This document shows positions 17,681 to 25,705 of a stretch of 60,325 nucleotides of DNA, in pieces. Location of the stretch: contig WGAY01000046.1 of the NCBI GenBank assembly GCA_015494585.1, positions 1 through 60,325 on the forward strand, read 5' to 3'. The position numbers and the translations under genes are program-made. Below the pieces are notes generated by a model. It was not told where the DNA came from. It saw only the letters and a program-made list of their open reading frames with translations, and did not search any database. The stretch comes from Candidatus Omnitrophota bacterium (lineage in GTDB: Bacteria; Omnitrophota; Gorgyraeia; S143-82). Each line of letters opens with the position of its first letter. Position 1 is the stretch's first letter.

Positions 17681-17770
17681 CGGAGAGGCAGGGATTTGAA
17701 CCCTGGGTACCCCTTTTGAGGGTACATGCGATTTCCAGTCGCACCCGTTCGTCCACTCCGGCACCTCTCC
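17681..17770 (-). tRNA. tRNA-Ser(GGA)
   Basis: Minus strand. Acceptor GGAGAGG pairs with CCTCTCC, discriminator G (complement of 17681), anticodon stem TGCGA/TCGCA around CTGGAAA gives anticodon GGA, a long class II variable arm (GTACCCTC...GGGGTAC) and T arm CAGGGTTCAAATCCCTG. CCA is not encoded. It lies 27 nt upstream of the ilvD start in the same orientation. Confidence 0.95.
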
Positions 17771-17793
17771 AAACAACTTCCACTAAATACTGA

Positions 17794-17823
17794 ATTTTAA
17801 CATGCAATTATTTGGCTCTGCAA
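17794..17823 (-). promoter_or_regulatory. Promoter of tRNA-Ser and probably the ilvD operon
   Basis: On the minus strand, TTGCAG (-35, 17818-17823), 18-bp spacer, and TAAAAT (-10, 17794-17799) with an extended -10 TG (TGTTAAAAT). The tRNA begins 24 nt beyond the -10. No other promoter is evident between the tRNA and ilvD, which suggests one transcript. Confidence 0.55.
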
Positions 17824-17874
17824 GCTATATTAATATTAGGGCTCTATCATATTTTACACCTCTCTTCTTCATTC

Positions 17875-17903
17875 TTTACTCCCAACAAAAGGACTGATAT
17901 AAT
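17875..17903 (+). promoter_or_regulatory. Promoter of the TPR gene
   Basis: TTTACT (17875-17880), a 17-bp spacer and consensus TATAAT (17898-17903), on the plus strand, ending 17 nt before the ATG at 17921. The 5' leader would be about 10 nt, just holding the AGGTGG ribosome-binding site. Confidence 0.6.
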
Positions 17904-17920
17904 TTTAAAAAGGTGGCAGA

Positions 17921-18472
17921 ATGGAAACACAAAAGATAATAAACAAAGCCGTTGAGGCAATCAATTCTGGGCATAAAAAGTATGCTGTTTCCCTGCTAAG
18001 ATACATCATAAGAAAAGACCCTGACAATATCTCAGCCAGAAAACTACTCTATACAACCCTTATGAACAACATAGATATCCCAAGGGCAAATAGAATAAAG
18101 GCCTATTTCCGAAAGATAAAAGGAGAACAATTTATAAAAAAGGGACAAATAAAAGTAGGTGTAGAACTTCTTGAGCAGGCATTTGAATTGAATCCAATGA
18201 ATATACATATTCTAATATCTATCGCCGAAATACTGGCCAACAGAAATCCCCAGGCTATAGAATTGCTAGAAAGCGTAGAAATAGACCACATACAAGATCC
18301 CAATATGTTAAAGAAGATAGCAAAAGTGTACCTAAACGCAAAGAATTATCCACTAGCCAAAAAGGCCCTCAAACGAATCTTGATAGTAACACCAAATGAC
18401 CTGGAGACACAAAAAATGCTCAAAAATTTAGAGGCCCTTGGAGTACTCCAAAAAGAGTTCAAAGCATCCTAA
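17921..18472 (+). CDS. Tetratricopeptide-repeat protein
   Basis: A 183-aa protein, the only plus-strand protein gene I accept. ATG at 17921 is preceded by AGGTGG and a clear promoter. It has no signal peptide or membrane segment, so it is probably cytoplasmic. TPR units are visible around residues 5-50 (AVEAINSGHKKYAVSLLRYI then DPDNISARKLLYTTLM), 70-100 (GVELLEQAFELNPMNIHILI) and 125-170 (KKIAKVYLNAKNYPLAKKAL then TPNDLETQKML). TPRs bind other proteins; the partner is unknown. The gene converges on ftsW with a 14-nt overlap of the 3' ends. Confidence 0.8.
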   Translation: METQKIINKAVEAINSGHKKYAVSLLRYIIRKDPDNISARKLLYTTLMNNIDIPRANRIKAYFRKIKGEQFIKKGQIKVGVELLEQAFELNPMNIHILISIAEILANRNPQAIELLESVEIDHIQDPNMLKKIAKVYLNAKNYPLAKKALKRILIVTPNDLETQKMLKNLEALGVLQKEFKAS

Positions 18473-19583
18473 GCAAAACGCCAATAGAGAAGAGATTTAT
18501 CACACAGGAAGTTCCCCCGTAACTAACGAAAGGTAGTGGTAACCCTTTAGGAGGCAATAACCCCACATTAACACCTAGATTTATAATTGTCTCAAGAAAT
18601 AAAAGGCCCATCAAACCTGTAACAAACAATTTTCTGAACAAATCCTTTTGTCTTACCGCTGCTAAAAATCCCTGCACAAAGAAATAAAAAAATACGAATA
18701 CCACAAACAATGTCCCTAATATCCCGAATTCTTCACCAATAACTGCAAAGATAAAGTCTGTATGCGCAGCAGGTAGATAAAATAATTTCTGCAAACCGTG
18801 TCCCAGTCCTCTGCCAAATATACCTCCTGAACCCAAGGCGATTTGGGCCTGGATAATCTGAAAACCTTTATTCAACGGATCTGCCCAGGGATTTAAAAAT
18901 GAAAGTATCCTTGCCCTCCTATAAGAAACCGAAAATATCAGAAACCAGGCCAGCGGGAGAGAAATCAAAAAAAGCGAAAGCAGGTAAGAAAACCGTAGCC
19001 CAGCCACTAACATAATAATACCCAACACCATAGCCGTAACTATAGTAGTACCCATATCTGGCTCAAGGAGAATCAATCCAGCAATCAGTCCAAAGACAAT
19101 AAAGGCTGGTATCATATGAGTAATATCTGATAGCATAGACCTAGTCGCCTCTAGTCTACGTGCAAAGAGGTCAGATACATATATGATTATCGCTAATTGA
19201 GCAAACTCAGAGGGCTGAAAGTGGAAAGCCCCTAGAGCTAACCAGCGCCTCGCACCGCCGATCTGCTGTCCCACTCCAGGGACAAGGACCAGAATTAATC
19301 CAACAATACTCAACAAGAGTATAGGCTTGCTGTTCCTCCTCAACACATCTGGAGGTATTTTATATCCAATAAACATTGCAGCATAGCCTACCAGCAAAAA
19401 CAATGATTGTCTGATCAAGAAATAAAAAGGGCTTCCAAAAGACGCATCAGCATAAGCAAAACTGCTCGAAAACACCATAACCAAACCTAAAAAGGATAGT
19501 AGAAGCACCGTGCCAAAGATGCGTTTTTTCAAGATAGAACTATCTATCCCTGAAAGTGCAAACAAATCCCTCAACAAGTTCAT
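18459..19583 (-). CDS. ftsW: FtsW/RodA/SpoVE-family peptidoglycan glycosyltransferase
   Basis: A polytopic inner-membrane SEDS protein that polymerises lipid II at the division septum. With the start at 19583 it is 374 aa and spans about ten helices. Typical segments are GARRWLALGAFHFQPSEFAQLA, LLEPDMGTTIV, the GSGGIFGRGLGHGLQKLFYLPAAHTDFIFAVIGEE loop and the C-terminal PLPFVSYGGTS. The gene follows murD as in division/cell-wall clusters, which favours FtsW over RodA. Start choice is uncertain: ATG 19583 has GAAAGG upstream and overlaps murD by 44 nt; a TTG at 19532 just after the murD stop gives a more typical N-terminus (KKRIFGTVLLL). An open frame reaches 19685 but runs deep into murD. Confidence 0.9.
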   Translation of the reverse strand: MNLLRDLFALSGIDSSILKKRIFGTVLLLSFLGLVMVFSSSFAYADASFGSPFYFLIRQSLFLLVGYAAMFIGYKIPPDVLRRNSKPILLLSIVGLILVLVPGVGQQIGGARRWLALGAFHFQPSEFAQLAIIIYVSDLFARRLEATRSMLSDITHMIPAFIVFGLIAGLILLEPDMGTTIVTAMVLGIIMLVAGLRFSYLLSLFLISLPLAWFLIFSVSYRRARILSFLNPWADPLNKGFQIIQAQIALGSGGIFGRGLGHGLQKLFYLPAAHTDFIFAVIGEEFGILGTLFVVFVFFYFFVQGFLAAVRQKDLFRKLFVTGLMGLLFLETIINLGVNVGLLPPKGLPLPFVSYGGTSCVINLFSIGVLLRML

Positions 19584-20778
19584 TGAAAACCTTTCCTCTT
19601 TCTTTATAACTGGAAAACTCATCAAAACTAGCACACATAGGGGAAAGCAATACCACATCTCCCTGCTGAGCATTGTCAACGGCAATCGAAAAGGCTTCCC
19701 TCAACCCTGTAGCTATTAATGAAGGAGTCCATGAACCCACCTGCTCGAAGATGCGTTCCCCTTCCTGGCCATAACATATAAGCACCTTGATAATATCTCT
19801 ATATTTCAGCAAACCAGAAAATCTAAGTCCTTTAGAACTCCCCCCCACAAGCAATATAATCGAATAAAATCCCTTTCCCTTTAACAGGTCCAACCCCCAG
19901 AAAGTAGAGGCAGGATTGGTTGCCTTTGAATCGTTTATAAAGATTATTCCATTATGAGAAGCAACGAACTGCATTCTATAATCTAATCCCTTAAATTCTC
20001 TCAGGGCCGCCAGGACATCTTCCTGCTTATACCCTAGATAATCCATTACCTCAACAATGCAGGTTTCATTCTCATTAAGCCCATTGCCCTTGGAAAACCA
20101 TCTCACACACACATCTGGAGCAAATCCCTCCAGAGAACTCAAATATTCATCATCAGAATTTAACAAAACCATCCCCTCATTCATACGGAATAACATGGAA
20201 GTCTTTGCCGCCACATACTCATCCATATCTCTATGCCAATCCAGATGATCTTCTGCCAGATTCAATATCACACCAATATCAGGAGAAAGCTCCCTTGAAG
20301 AAAATAGCTGAAAGGAACTTGCCTCCACGACCGCAATCTCAACGTCATCGTCAATTACAGAAATAAAGGGACGACCTATATTACCACAAGCCACTGCCTT
20401 GATTCCAAAGTAATTTAGAAGAAACTCTAACGCAGATACAGTAGAGCTCTTGCCATTCGTTCCAGTAACAGCAATTATCTTACCATCAAAAAATCTACTG
20501 GCCAGGTCGAGCTCTGAAATCACCCTGTTTCTATCTAGTCCTAAGGCTTCAGGTCGAACAGAAGGGCTTACCACAATCTCATCGGCCCTAGAGATGAAAT
20601 CCAGGGAATTTTTACCCTCCTCAAACTCAATCTCATGAGAAAAAAGCCAATGCCTAAATGCTCCATCCAGGGCATCTTTGGAACTAAGAATAAAGGAAAG
20701 ACCTCGATGCAGAAGAAACTGAGCTACTGCCTTGCCCGTTATCCCACCACCAACAATTGCAAATCTATATCTCTTCAT
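19540..20778 (-). CDS. murD: UDP-N-acetylmuramoylalanine--D-glutamate ligase
   Basis: Cytoplasmic Mur ligase adding D-Glu to UDP-MurNAc-L-Ala. From ATG at 20778 it is about 412 aa. Features: N-terminal Rossmann part AIVGGGITGKAVAQFL, ATP-binding P loop AVTGTNGKSSTVSALEFLL, central LNLAEDHLDWHRDMDEYVAAK, and the C-terminal FINDSKATNPASTFWGL. The open frame extends to 20820 but the family start fits MKRYRFAIVGGG; ATG at 20787 is an alternative. No clear ribosome-binding site precedes either, and a TATAAT lies only a few bases upstream, so translation may be nearly leaderless (weak inference). It lies downstream of the hsp20 terminator and overlaps ftsW. Confidence 0.93.
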   Translation of the reverse strand: MKRYRFAIVGGGITGKAVAQFLLHRGLSFILSSKDALDGAFRHWLFSHEIEFEEGKNSLDFISRADEIVVSPSVRPEALGLDRNRVISELDLASRFFDGKIIAVTGTNGKSSTVSALEFLLNYFGIKAVACGNIGRPFISVIDDDVEIAVVEASSFQLFSSRELSPDIGVILNLAEDHLDWHRDMDEYVAAKTSMLFRMNEGMVLLNSDDEYLSSLEGFAPDVCVRWFSKGNGLNENETCIVEVMDYLGYKQEDVLAALREFKGLDYRMQFVASHNGIIFINDSKATNPASTFWGLDLLKGKGFYSIILLVGGSSKGLRFSGLLKYRDIIKVLICYGQEGERIFEQVGSWTPSLIATGLREAFSIAVDNAQQGDVVLLSPMCASFDEFSSYKERGKVFNELVEGFVCTFRDR

Positions 20779-20830
20779 CGACAACATTATACAACCAAAG
20801 AAGATAATAAAAAATTCCAAAAGATAATAA

Positions 20831-20857
20831 AAAGAGACCGCCGCAGGCGGTCTCTTT
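20831..20857 (-). terminator. Intrinsic terminator of hsp20
   Basis: Perfect 12-bp stem AAAGAGACCGCC / GGCGGTCTCTTT with a 3-nt loop, 29 nt beyond the hsp20 stop, followed on the minus strand by a T-rich run (TTTTTATTAT). It separates hsp20 from murD. Confidence 0.9.
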
Positions 20858-20885
20858 ACCTTTACATCAGCTAGCCGTAACCCAG

Positions 20886-21353
20886 TTACTTTACCTTTAA
20901 TTTGATCTGTTTGGGCTTCGATTCCTCCTTCTTGGGAAGAATAATCTCCAGGACCCCATCCTTATAGGAGGCCTCTGCCTTATTTGCATCGACTTCAGCA
21001 GGTAAGGCCACAGACCTCTCAAAACTTCCATAGAAGCACTCTTTCCTATAGAAGTTCTTATCCTTCTCTTCCTTTTCTTCCTTTCTCTCCCCTTTTATAG
21101 AGAGGACTCCATCCTCAATCCTTATATCTACATCATCCTTATTTACACCTGGTAGGTCAGCCTTTAGCCTGACCCTGTCCTTTTCATCTACAATATCGAC
21201 AGCTGGAAGCCATTCTGCTACACCCCCTACGTCCTCCCTTGGGAGCCTTGCCAGAGATAAATCGAAAAGACGATTCATATCCTCCTGTAAATCAGCAAGA
21301 TACTTGAAGGGATCCCAGACATCTCTTCTGCTACGCCACCTTATCAGTGCCAT
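20886..21353 (-). CDS. Small heat-shock protein (Hsp20/alpha-crystallin family)
   Basis: ATP-independent chaperone that holds unfolding proteins. It is 155 aa. The N-terminus has WDPFKYLADLQEDMNRLFD; the alpha-crystallin domain runs from about residue 45 to the end and includes DIVDEKDRVRLKADLPGVNKDDVDI, the GVLSIKGERKEE strand, and the signature ASYKDGVLEIILPKKEE. ATG at 21353 has an AAGGAGGTG site. The gene is alone between its own promoter (21445-21474) and a strong terminator, so it is monocistronic. Two CIRCE-like inverted repeats upstream suggest repression by HrcA. Confidence 0.95.
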   Translation of the reverse strand: MALIRWRSRRDVWDPFKYLADLQEDMNRLFDLSLARLPREDVGGVAEWLPAVDIVDEKDRVRLKADLPGVNKDDVDIRIEDGVLSIKGERKEEKEEKDKNFYRKECFYGSFERSVALPAEVDANKAEASYKDGVLEIILPKKEESKPKQIKLKVK

Positions 21354-21379
21354 AATCCCACCTCCTTTTTATTTTGTTA

Positions 21380-21406
21380 TTAGCAATCTATGCATTTAAC
21401 TGCTAA
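21380..21406. promoter_or_regulatory. CIRCE-like inverted repeat, downstream copy
   Basis: TTAGCA and TGCTAA half-sites are spaced to make a 27-nt element with a 9-nt centre, the exact geometry of CIRCE (TTAGCACTC-N9-GAGTGCTAA), but the inner CTC/GAG triplets are replaced by ATC/AAC. It lies between the hsp20 promoter and start codon. Confidence 0.45.
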
Positions 21407-21444
21407 CAATTGTTCAAAAAATTTTTGCCTTTCCAGGCAGTTTT

Positions 21445-21474
21445 ATTTTAGCACTCTACTGCATAAATTGTCAA
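21445..21474 (-). promoter_or_regulatory. Promoter of hsp20
   Basis: Consensus TTGACA (21469-21474), 18-bp spacer, TAAAAT (21445-21450) with extended -10 TG (TGCTAAAAT). The leader to the ATG is about 85 nt and includes a small stem (TGCCT/AGGCA) followed by A and T runs. Confidence 0.75.
21448..21474. promoter_or_regulatory. CIRCE-like operator overlapping the hsp20 promoter
   Basis: One half-site is a perfect CIRCE half, TTAGCACTC (21448-21456); after a 9-nt centre the other half reads AATTGTCAA, matching GAGTGCTAA at 5 of 9 positions. The perfect half covers the -10 and the imperfect half is the -35 hexamer, so bound HrcA would block RNA polymerase. The asymmetry may reflect selection to keep a consensus TTGACA. 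Confidence 0.55.
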
Positions 21475-21507
21475 GTATTTTTATAAAAACCTTTCTTATA
21501 TTCCTAA

Positions 21508-22227
21508 CTATAATTTAGAATTGTCAGGATTCTCTACAGTATCTTTTAGCTGCTTTATCTGGCCCATTATCTCATCAGAGATACGCTGAGCAAGTTCCTT
21601 ATCCATCTTATCAGACGGACTTATATTTAATCTAGTAACAAAATCAATAGGCCTGCCAATACGGACACTAATACGTGAAGGGAAAAGTCGCGCAGAGCCA
21701 ATAGGTAAGGCTTCAAAGGTACCGTCAATATAGACCGGCACTACTGGAAGTCTAGTCTGCTGGACAATGAAACCTATACCTGGTCTGCCGGGTTGTAACT
21801 CCCCATCCTTGGTACGCCGTCCTTCTGGAAAGATAACAAATGGCTGATTTGTATTAGCAAAATATTTTGTCCATCGAAATAGGCGTTTCAAATCCCGTGG
21901 ATTTGGGCTGATAGGCACAGCACCCATTGACCTAATCAACATAGAAAATATCGGGTTCTTGAAAAGCTCGATTTTGGCAAAATAACGTAAGGGACGAATA
22001 AAAACAACACCTATCAGAGGTGGATCAAGGTGACTCTCATGATTAGGTGCAACAATAAAACAGCCTTTTCTGGGGATATGCTCACGTCCATCTATTTTTA
22101 ATCTATATTTTATACGATAGAATAGATAGAATATAAACCAAGCTAGGTAGTGGTAGATAATCCTTATAGGCAAAAGAATCCTGTTCCAAAACCAATCAAT
22201 GGATGTATCAGATGTTGATTTCCTCAT
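21508..22227 (-). CDS. plsC: 1-acyl-sn-glycerol-3-phosphate acyltransferase (PlsC family)
   Basis: Membrane-associated acyltransferase that makes phosphatidic acid from lysophosphatidic acid. About 239 aa from ATG at 22227 (a GTG at 22233 is also possible). Membrane-associated N-terminal segment (residues about 15-40), then the catalytic NHESHLDPP (HX4D), the GAVPI block and the substrate-binding FPEGRRTKDG, and VPVYIDGTF. It overlaps the end of the tyrA-cmk gene by about 20 nt. cmk-plsC adjacency is common in bacteria and supports the call. Substrate specificity within the family is inferred. Confidence 0.9.
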   Translation of the reverse strand: MRKSTSDTSIDWFWNRILLPIRIIYHYLAWFIFYLFYRIKYRLKIDGREHIPRKGCFIVAPNHESHLDPPLIGVVFIRPLRYFAKIELFKNPIFSMLIRSMGAVPISPNPRDLKRLFRWTKYFANTNQPFVIFPEGRRTKDGELQPGRPGIGFIVQQTRLPVVPVYIDGTFEALPIGSARLFPSRISVRIGRPIDFVTRLNISPSDKMDKELAQRISDEIMGQIKQLKDTVENPDNSKL

Positions 22228-23713
22228 TTGCACATCTTCGCTTTATCTCATAGAATATCACATTTAAGGCCTGTTCAACTGATAGGTTGGTACTATCTAC
22301 ATAAAAGGCATCAGGGGCCTTTCTCAATGGTCCAACATTTCGCTTCAAATCATTTGCATCCCTCTGGATCATATCCTGACGCAGTTCTTGCTCGTCCACC
22401 TCAAGTCCTTTATCTCTAAGCTCCTTAAACCTGCGCAAAAAACGTGCCTCAAATGATGCGTCGAGATAAAACTTAAATCTGGCCTCTGGCAAGACAACGG
22501 TAGTAACATCCCTGCCTTCTATTACCGCCCTGCCTGATAAGGCCATATCCCTCTGTAACTCGACCAAGTGTTCCCTTATTTTAGGCTCTCTGGCCAGATA
22601 GAAGACATTATTCGTAACCTCAGGAAGGCGTATCTCTTCACTCACATCCTCTCCATTCAATACAGCGCGTGGAGGCACCTGTTCCGTCAGCTCTATCGAA
22701 GAAGACCTAACACAGTCTATCACAGCATCTACATTATCAAGGGCTATCCCCTTACGCATACAGGCAAGTGTAGCCGCCCTGTACATAGCACCGGTATCGA
22801 TGAGTCTAAAATTTAGTCTCATCGCAAGCAACTTTGCTATTGTAGATTTACCCGCTCCAGCTGGTCCATCTATGGCAACGCTGTAGACACCGTCTAATTC
22901 CTGCTGAGGTAGGTAAGATATCCCTATCGCTTTTCCCTCCTCAATAGTCATCAATTTTTCCTGAAAACTTTTTAAGAATACCCTACCAGAAGCGGTCAAC
23001 ATATCCTTATTATGCCTGAATATTCCATTCCAAAGCCTGATATCGGCATTCGATATCCTAGATATATCTCTAAAGGCCCCACCTGAGACCTTGAGGTAAT
23101 CCTCAGAGACTACATCTCTAAAGGCAAAAGAGATAATGTGAGGCAGGTGTGAGGTATAGGCCAGAATTTTGTCATGTTCGTCCGCAGACATAAAAATTAC
23201 ATCCATCCCTAAGAAATTATACATCAGCTTAACCTGCGAAATTATATCCTCAGGATTATCTATCGGACAAACTACCGCAATCCTGCCTAAAAACATATCT
23301 TTTCTGGAGTTTTCAAACCCGGAAAGATGAGAACCAGCCACTGGATGGGAAGGGACAAAGAATCTATCTGGATATTTCAATCTTATTTGCTCATATCTGT
23401 CCACTACAGGCCGTTTTACACTGCCAACATCCAAGACAATCGCACCGGGCCTTACCGACTCAAGTACAACAGGTAGGTTGGCAATGATATGATCCAGAGG
23501 AGTGGCCAATACCACTATATCCAGCTCATCTAACGAATCATAATCTAGAGAATAGGTATCGATGATTCCTTTATCCCGAGCGGCCTTTAACCTCTCCTCA
23601 TTACGGCCAACACCTAACACATAAGAGGCAAATCCAGAGAATCTAAGCCGCCTAGCTATAGAACCTCCTATCACTCCTACACCTACTATACCAATCCTCC
23701 AGCCTAGAGCCAT
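22208..23713 (-). CDS. Fused prephenate dehydrogenase (TyrA) and cytidylate kinase (Cmk)
   Basis: A single 501-aa frame holds two enzymes. Residues 1 to about 275 are TyrA: NAD-binding GIVGVGVIGGSIARRL, VVLATPLDHI, DVGSVKRPVV, PSHPVAGSHLSGFENS and the later AYTSHLPHIISFAF, so it would oxidatively decarboxylate prephenate or arogenate for tyrosine synthesis. From about residue 277 a complete Cmk follows: P loop VAIDGPAGAGKSTIAKLLA, DTGAMYRAATL, VIEGRDVTTVVLPEA and the RDANDLKR motif, phosphorylating CMP and dCMP. In many genomes tyrA, aroA and cmk are consecutive genes; here aroA is missing and the outer two are joined. There is no internal stop or frame break. ATG at 23713 has a GGAGG site. 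I infer a natural fusion. Confidence 0.93.
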   Translation of the reverse strand: MALGWRIGIVGVGVIGGSIARRLRFSGFASYVLGVGRNEERLKAARDKGIIDTYSLDYDSLDELDIVVLATPLDHIIANLPVVLESVRPGAIVLDVGSVKRPVVDRYEQIRLKYPDRFFVPSHPVAGSHLSGFENSRKDMFLGRIAVVCPIDNPEDIISQVKLMYNFLGMDVIFMSADEHDKILAYTSHLPHIISFAFRDVVSEDYLKVSGGAFRDISRISNADIRLWNGIFRHNKDMLTASGRVFLKSFQEKLMTIEEGKAIGISYLPQQELDGVYSVAIDGPAGAGKSTIAKLLAMRLNFRLIDTGAMYRAATLACMRKGIALDNVDAVIDCVRSSSIELTEQVPPRAVLNGEDVSEEIRLPEVTNNVFYLAREPKIREHLVELQRDMALSGRAVIEGRDVTTVVLPEARFKFYLDASFEARFLRRFKELRDKGLEVDEQELRQDMIQRDANDLKRNVGPLRKAPDAFYVDSTNLSVEQALNVIFYEIKRRCANEEINI

Positions 23714-23799
23714 TGTACGGCAGCCTCCTATATCCTTTAAACCTACCTGGATTATTTGTCGATTCTCCTTGCCTCTGATTGATAAACAATCTTTACGTT

Positions 23800-23828
23800 A
23801 AAAAATGAAGCCATGGCCTTCATTTTTT
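23800..23828 (-). terminator. Terminator after the zinc-ribbon gene (possibly bidirectional)
   Basis: Stem AAAAAATGAAG / CTTCATTTTTT with a 7-nt loop, flanked by A and T runs on both sides. It lies 22 nt beyond the stop of the 47-aa gene on the minus strand and separates the lepB group from tyrA-cmk. Confidence 0.8.
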
Positions 23829-23849
23829 GAATTCTTACTTCATACGGCC

Positions 23850-23993
23850 TTATTTCTTCCCCATTATCCTGAACATAGATGTTCCACAATCTGGACACTT
23901 CCCCTTCATAGCCTTACGGCCATTTTTCATCTCAACTTCCTTTGCCTCCGCCATCTCCTTTTTTGCCTTGCACTTTACGCAATAAGCCTCCAT
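23850..23993 (-). CDS. Small zinc-ribbon protein (DUF5679-like)
   Basis: A 47-aa basic protein with two CxxC pairs: YCVKCKAKKEM at the N-terminus and GKCPDCGTSMFRIMGKK at the C-terminus, forming one small zinc ribbon. The pattern matches the family annotated as DUF5679, of unknown function, possibly nucleic-acid binding. ATG at 23993 has an ideal AAGGAGG site. It follows lepB by 14 nt and is closed by a strong terminator, so it is the last gene of the leuB-lepB run. Confidence 0.8.
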   Translation of the reverse strand: MEAYCVKCKAKKEMAEAKEVEMKNGRKAMKGKCPDCGTSMFRIMGKK

Positions 23994-24007
23994 GGACAAC
24001 CTCCTTG

Positions 24008-24589
24008 TTAATGAACTCGGCCAAATCTGCTAAGTGGCCATATTCGTAATACTACCTTACCTACAAGATTCTTCTCTGGCACAAATCCCCAGAACCTGCT
24101 ATCGCGAGAAGATGCACTATTATCTCCAAGGACATAATAGTAGCCTTCGGGTACCTTTATTTTCTGATTTTCTCCGCCAAATGGACCGGCATTATAGTAG
24201 GTGCGATTTCTAAAAGGACCATCTAGTAAGGGGACATCATTGACAAATACCGTACCATTGGAAATCTCTACCACATCCCCACCTTTAGCGATCAATCGCT
24301 TCACAAAATGAAGCTTCGGATTCTCCGGATATAAGAACACTATTATATCTCCGACCTGGGGTTCCTTTAGTCTAGGTAGGTGTACATTTGTAAAAGGTAG
24401 CTTCGGGCCATAGGGATATTTTATGGCAATAACCCTATCCCCTATCTTCAACGTCGGTATCATGGAACCCGATGGGATCTTATATACCTGGAAGATAAAA
24501 GAACGGATAATTATTGCCAGGATAAGGGCAATGACAAAGGCCTCTGCCCACTCCTTTATCTCCTTTATAATCCATTGTTTGGTAATCAT
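24008..24589 (-). CDS. lepB: Signal peptidase I
   Basis: Inner-membrane serine peptidase that removes signal peptides from exported proteins. It is 193 aa with one N-terminal membrane segment (about residues 15-36, AEAFVIALILAIIIRSFIF). The catalytic Ser is in KIPSGSMIPTL, the catalytic Lys in FVKRLIAKGGD, and GYYYVLGDNSASSRDSRFWG is the conserved box with substrate-pocket residues. Gram-positive-like short form, without the second N-terminal helix. It lies 12 nt after leuB and 14 nt before the zinc-ribbon gene. Confidence 0.95.
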   Translation of the reverse strand: MITKQWIIKEIKEWAEAFVIALILAIIIRSFIFQVYKIPSGSMIPTLKIGDRVIAIKYPYGPKLPFTNVHLPRLKEPQVGDIIVFLYPENPKLHFVKRLIAKGGDVVEISNGTVFVNDVPLLDGPFRNRTYYNAGPFGGENQKIKVPEGYYYVLGDNSASSRDSRFWGFVPEKNLVGKVVLRIWPLSRFGRVH

Positions 24590-24601
24590 AAAATCAAAGG
24601 C

Positions 24602-25669
24602 CTATTCAAGGAATTTGACTACCAGGTCACCTACTTCTGTGGTCGAATACCCCATTTTTCCAGCAGAGAGACTTTTCAACTTCTCCGCAGTTACCCTCAT
24701 GACCGACCGTTCAAGTGACTCAGCGGCCTCTTTTTCTCCAAGATATTCCAACATCATCCCAGCAGCACATATAGCAGCCAGAGGATTTATCACATTCTTA
24801 CCTGTATATTTAGGGGCCGATCCACCAATCGGCTCGAACATAGAAACACCACCCTCATCTGGATTGATATTTCCACCTGCCGCTATACCCATACCCCCCT
24901 GGATAATGGCCCCTAGATCTGTGATTATGTCTCCGAACATATTATCTGTAACGATCACATCAAACCACTCTGGATTTTTGACCATCCACATGCAGGTTGC
25001 ATCCACATGGGCATATTCCCTCTTAATCTCAGGATATTCTTCTCCAACTTCATGGAATGTCCTCTCCCAGAGATCAAATGCATAGGTCAGGACATTGGTC
25101 TTGCCACACAGAGTAAGTGTATTTTTCTTATTCCTCTTCCTAGTAAATTCAAAGGCATAACGGATACAGCGCTCAACTCCCTTTCGCGTATTGATGCTCT
25201 CCTGGACCGCGACCTCATCCCTTGTCCCCTTCTTGAGGAAGCCCCCCGAACCGCAGTAAAGCCCTTCTGTATTTTCCCTCACCACCACAAAATCAATATC
25301 ATCAGGCCCTTTGTCCTTAAGCGGCGTCCAGACCCCTGGGTAGAGTTTCACTGGTCGTAAATTTATATACTGATCAAGGGAAAATCTTAATTTGAGAAGG
25401 ATACCCTGCTCCAATATACCGGGCTTTACATCTGGATGGCCGATTGCTCCCAGATATATTGCATCCACTGTCTTCAATTCCTCTAACACACTATCTGGCA
25501 AGGTTTCCCCTGTCTTAAGATAGCGTTCCCCTCCCAAATCATATTCTATAAAATCTACCTTAAACTCATACTTCTCAGCCAGGGCAGATAATACCTTCCT
25601 GCCCTCTCGGATGACCTCAGGTCCAGTCCCGTCACCGGGTATTACGGCTATCTTATATGTCTTGGCCAT
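24602..25669 (-). CDS. leuB: 3-isopropylmalate dehydrogenase-type enzyme
   Basis: Isocitrate/isopropylmalate dehydrogenase family; expected to oxidise and decarboxylate 3-isopropylmalate in leucine synthesis. It is 355 aa. The motifs IPGDGTGPEV, LLKLRFSLDQYINLRPVKLYPG, VVRENTEGLYCGSGG and the C-terminal NPLAAICAAGMMLEYLG match LeuB, as does DNMFGDIITDLGA for metal binding. Start ATG at 25669 has a GGGAGGG site and its own strong promoter. Tartrate or homoisocitrate dehydrogenase are alternatives within the family. leuA, leuC and leuD are not in the window. Confidence 0.85.
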   Translation of the reverse strand: MAKTYKIAVIPGDGTGPEVIREGRKVLSALAEKYEFKVDFIEYDLGGERYLKTGETLPDSVLEELKTVDAIYLGAIGHPDVKPGILEQGILLKLRFSLDQYINLRPVKLYPGVWTPLKDKGPDDIDFVVVRENTEGLYCGSGGFLKKGTRDEVAVQESINTRKGVERCIRYAFEFTRKRNKKNTLTLCGKTNVLTYAFDLWERTFHEVGEEYPEIKREYAHVDATCMWMVKNPEWFDVIVTDNMFGDIITDLGAIIQGGMGIAAGGNINPDEGGVSMFEPIGGSAPKYTGKNVINPLAAICAAGMMLEYLGEKEAAESLERSVMRVTAEKLKSLSAGKMGYSTTEVGDLVVKFLE

Positions 25670-25705
25670 AAATCCCTCCCTTGGATTTGAAAATACACAA
25701 TGGAT

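Noticed and set aside
17654-17776. Upstream extension of ilvD
   Set aside because: The extension translates tRNA-Ser; the AGGAGGG site at 17653 and family length indicate the later start.
24423-25085. Plus-strand open frame of 220 codons
   Set aside because: It overlaps lepB and leuB on the other strand, both of which have clear family motifs; this frame has none.
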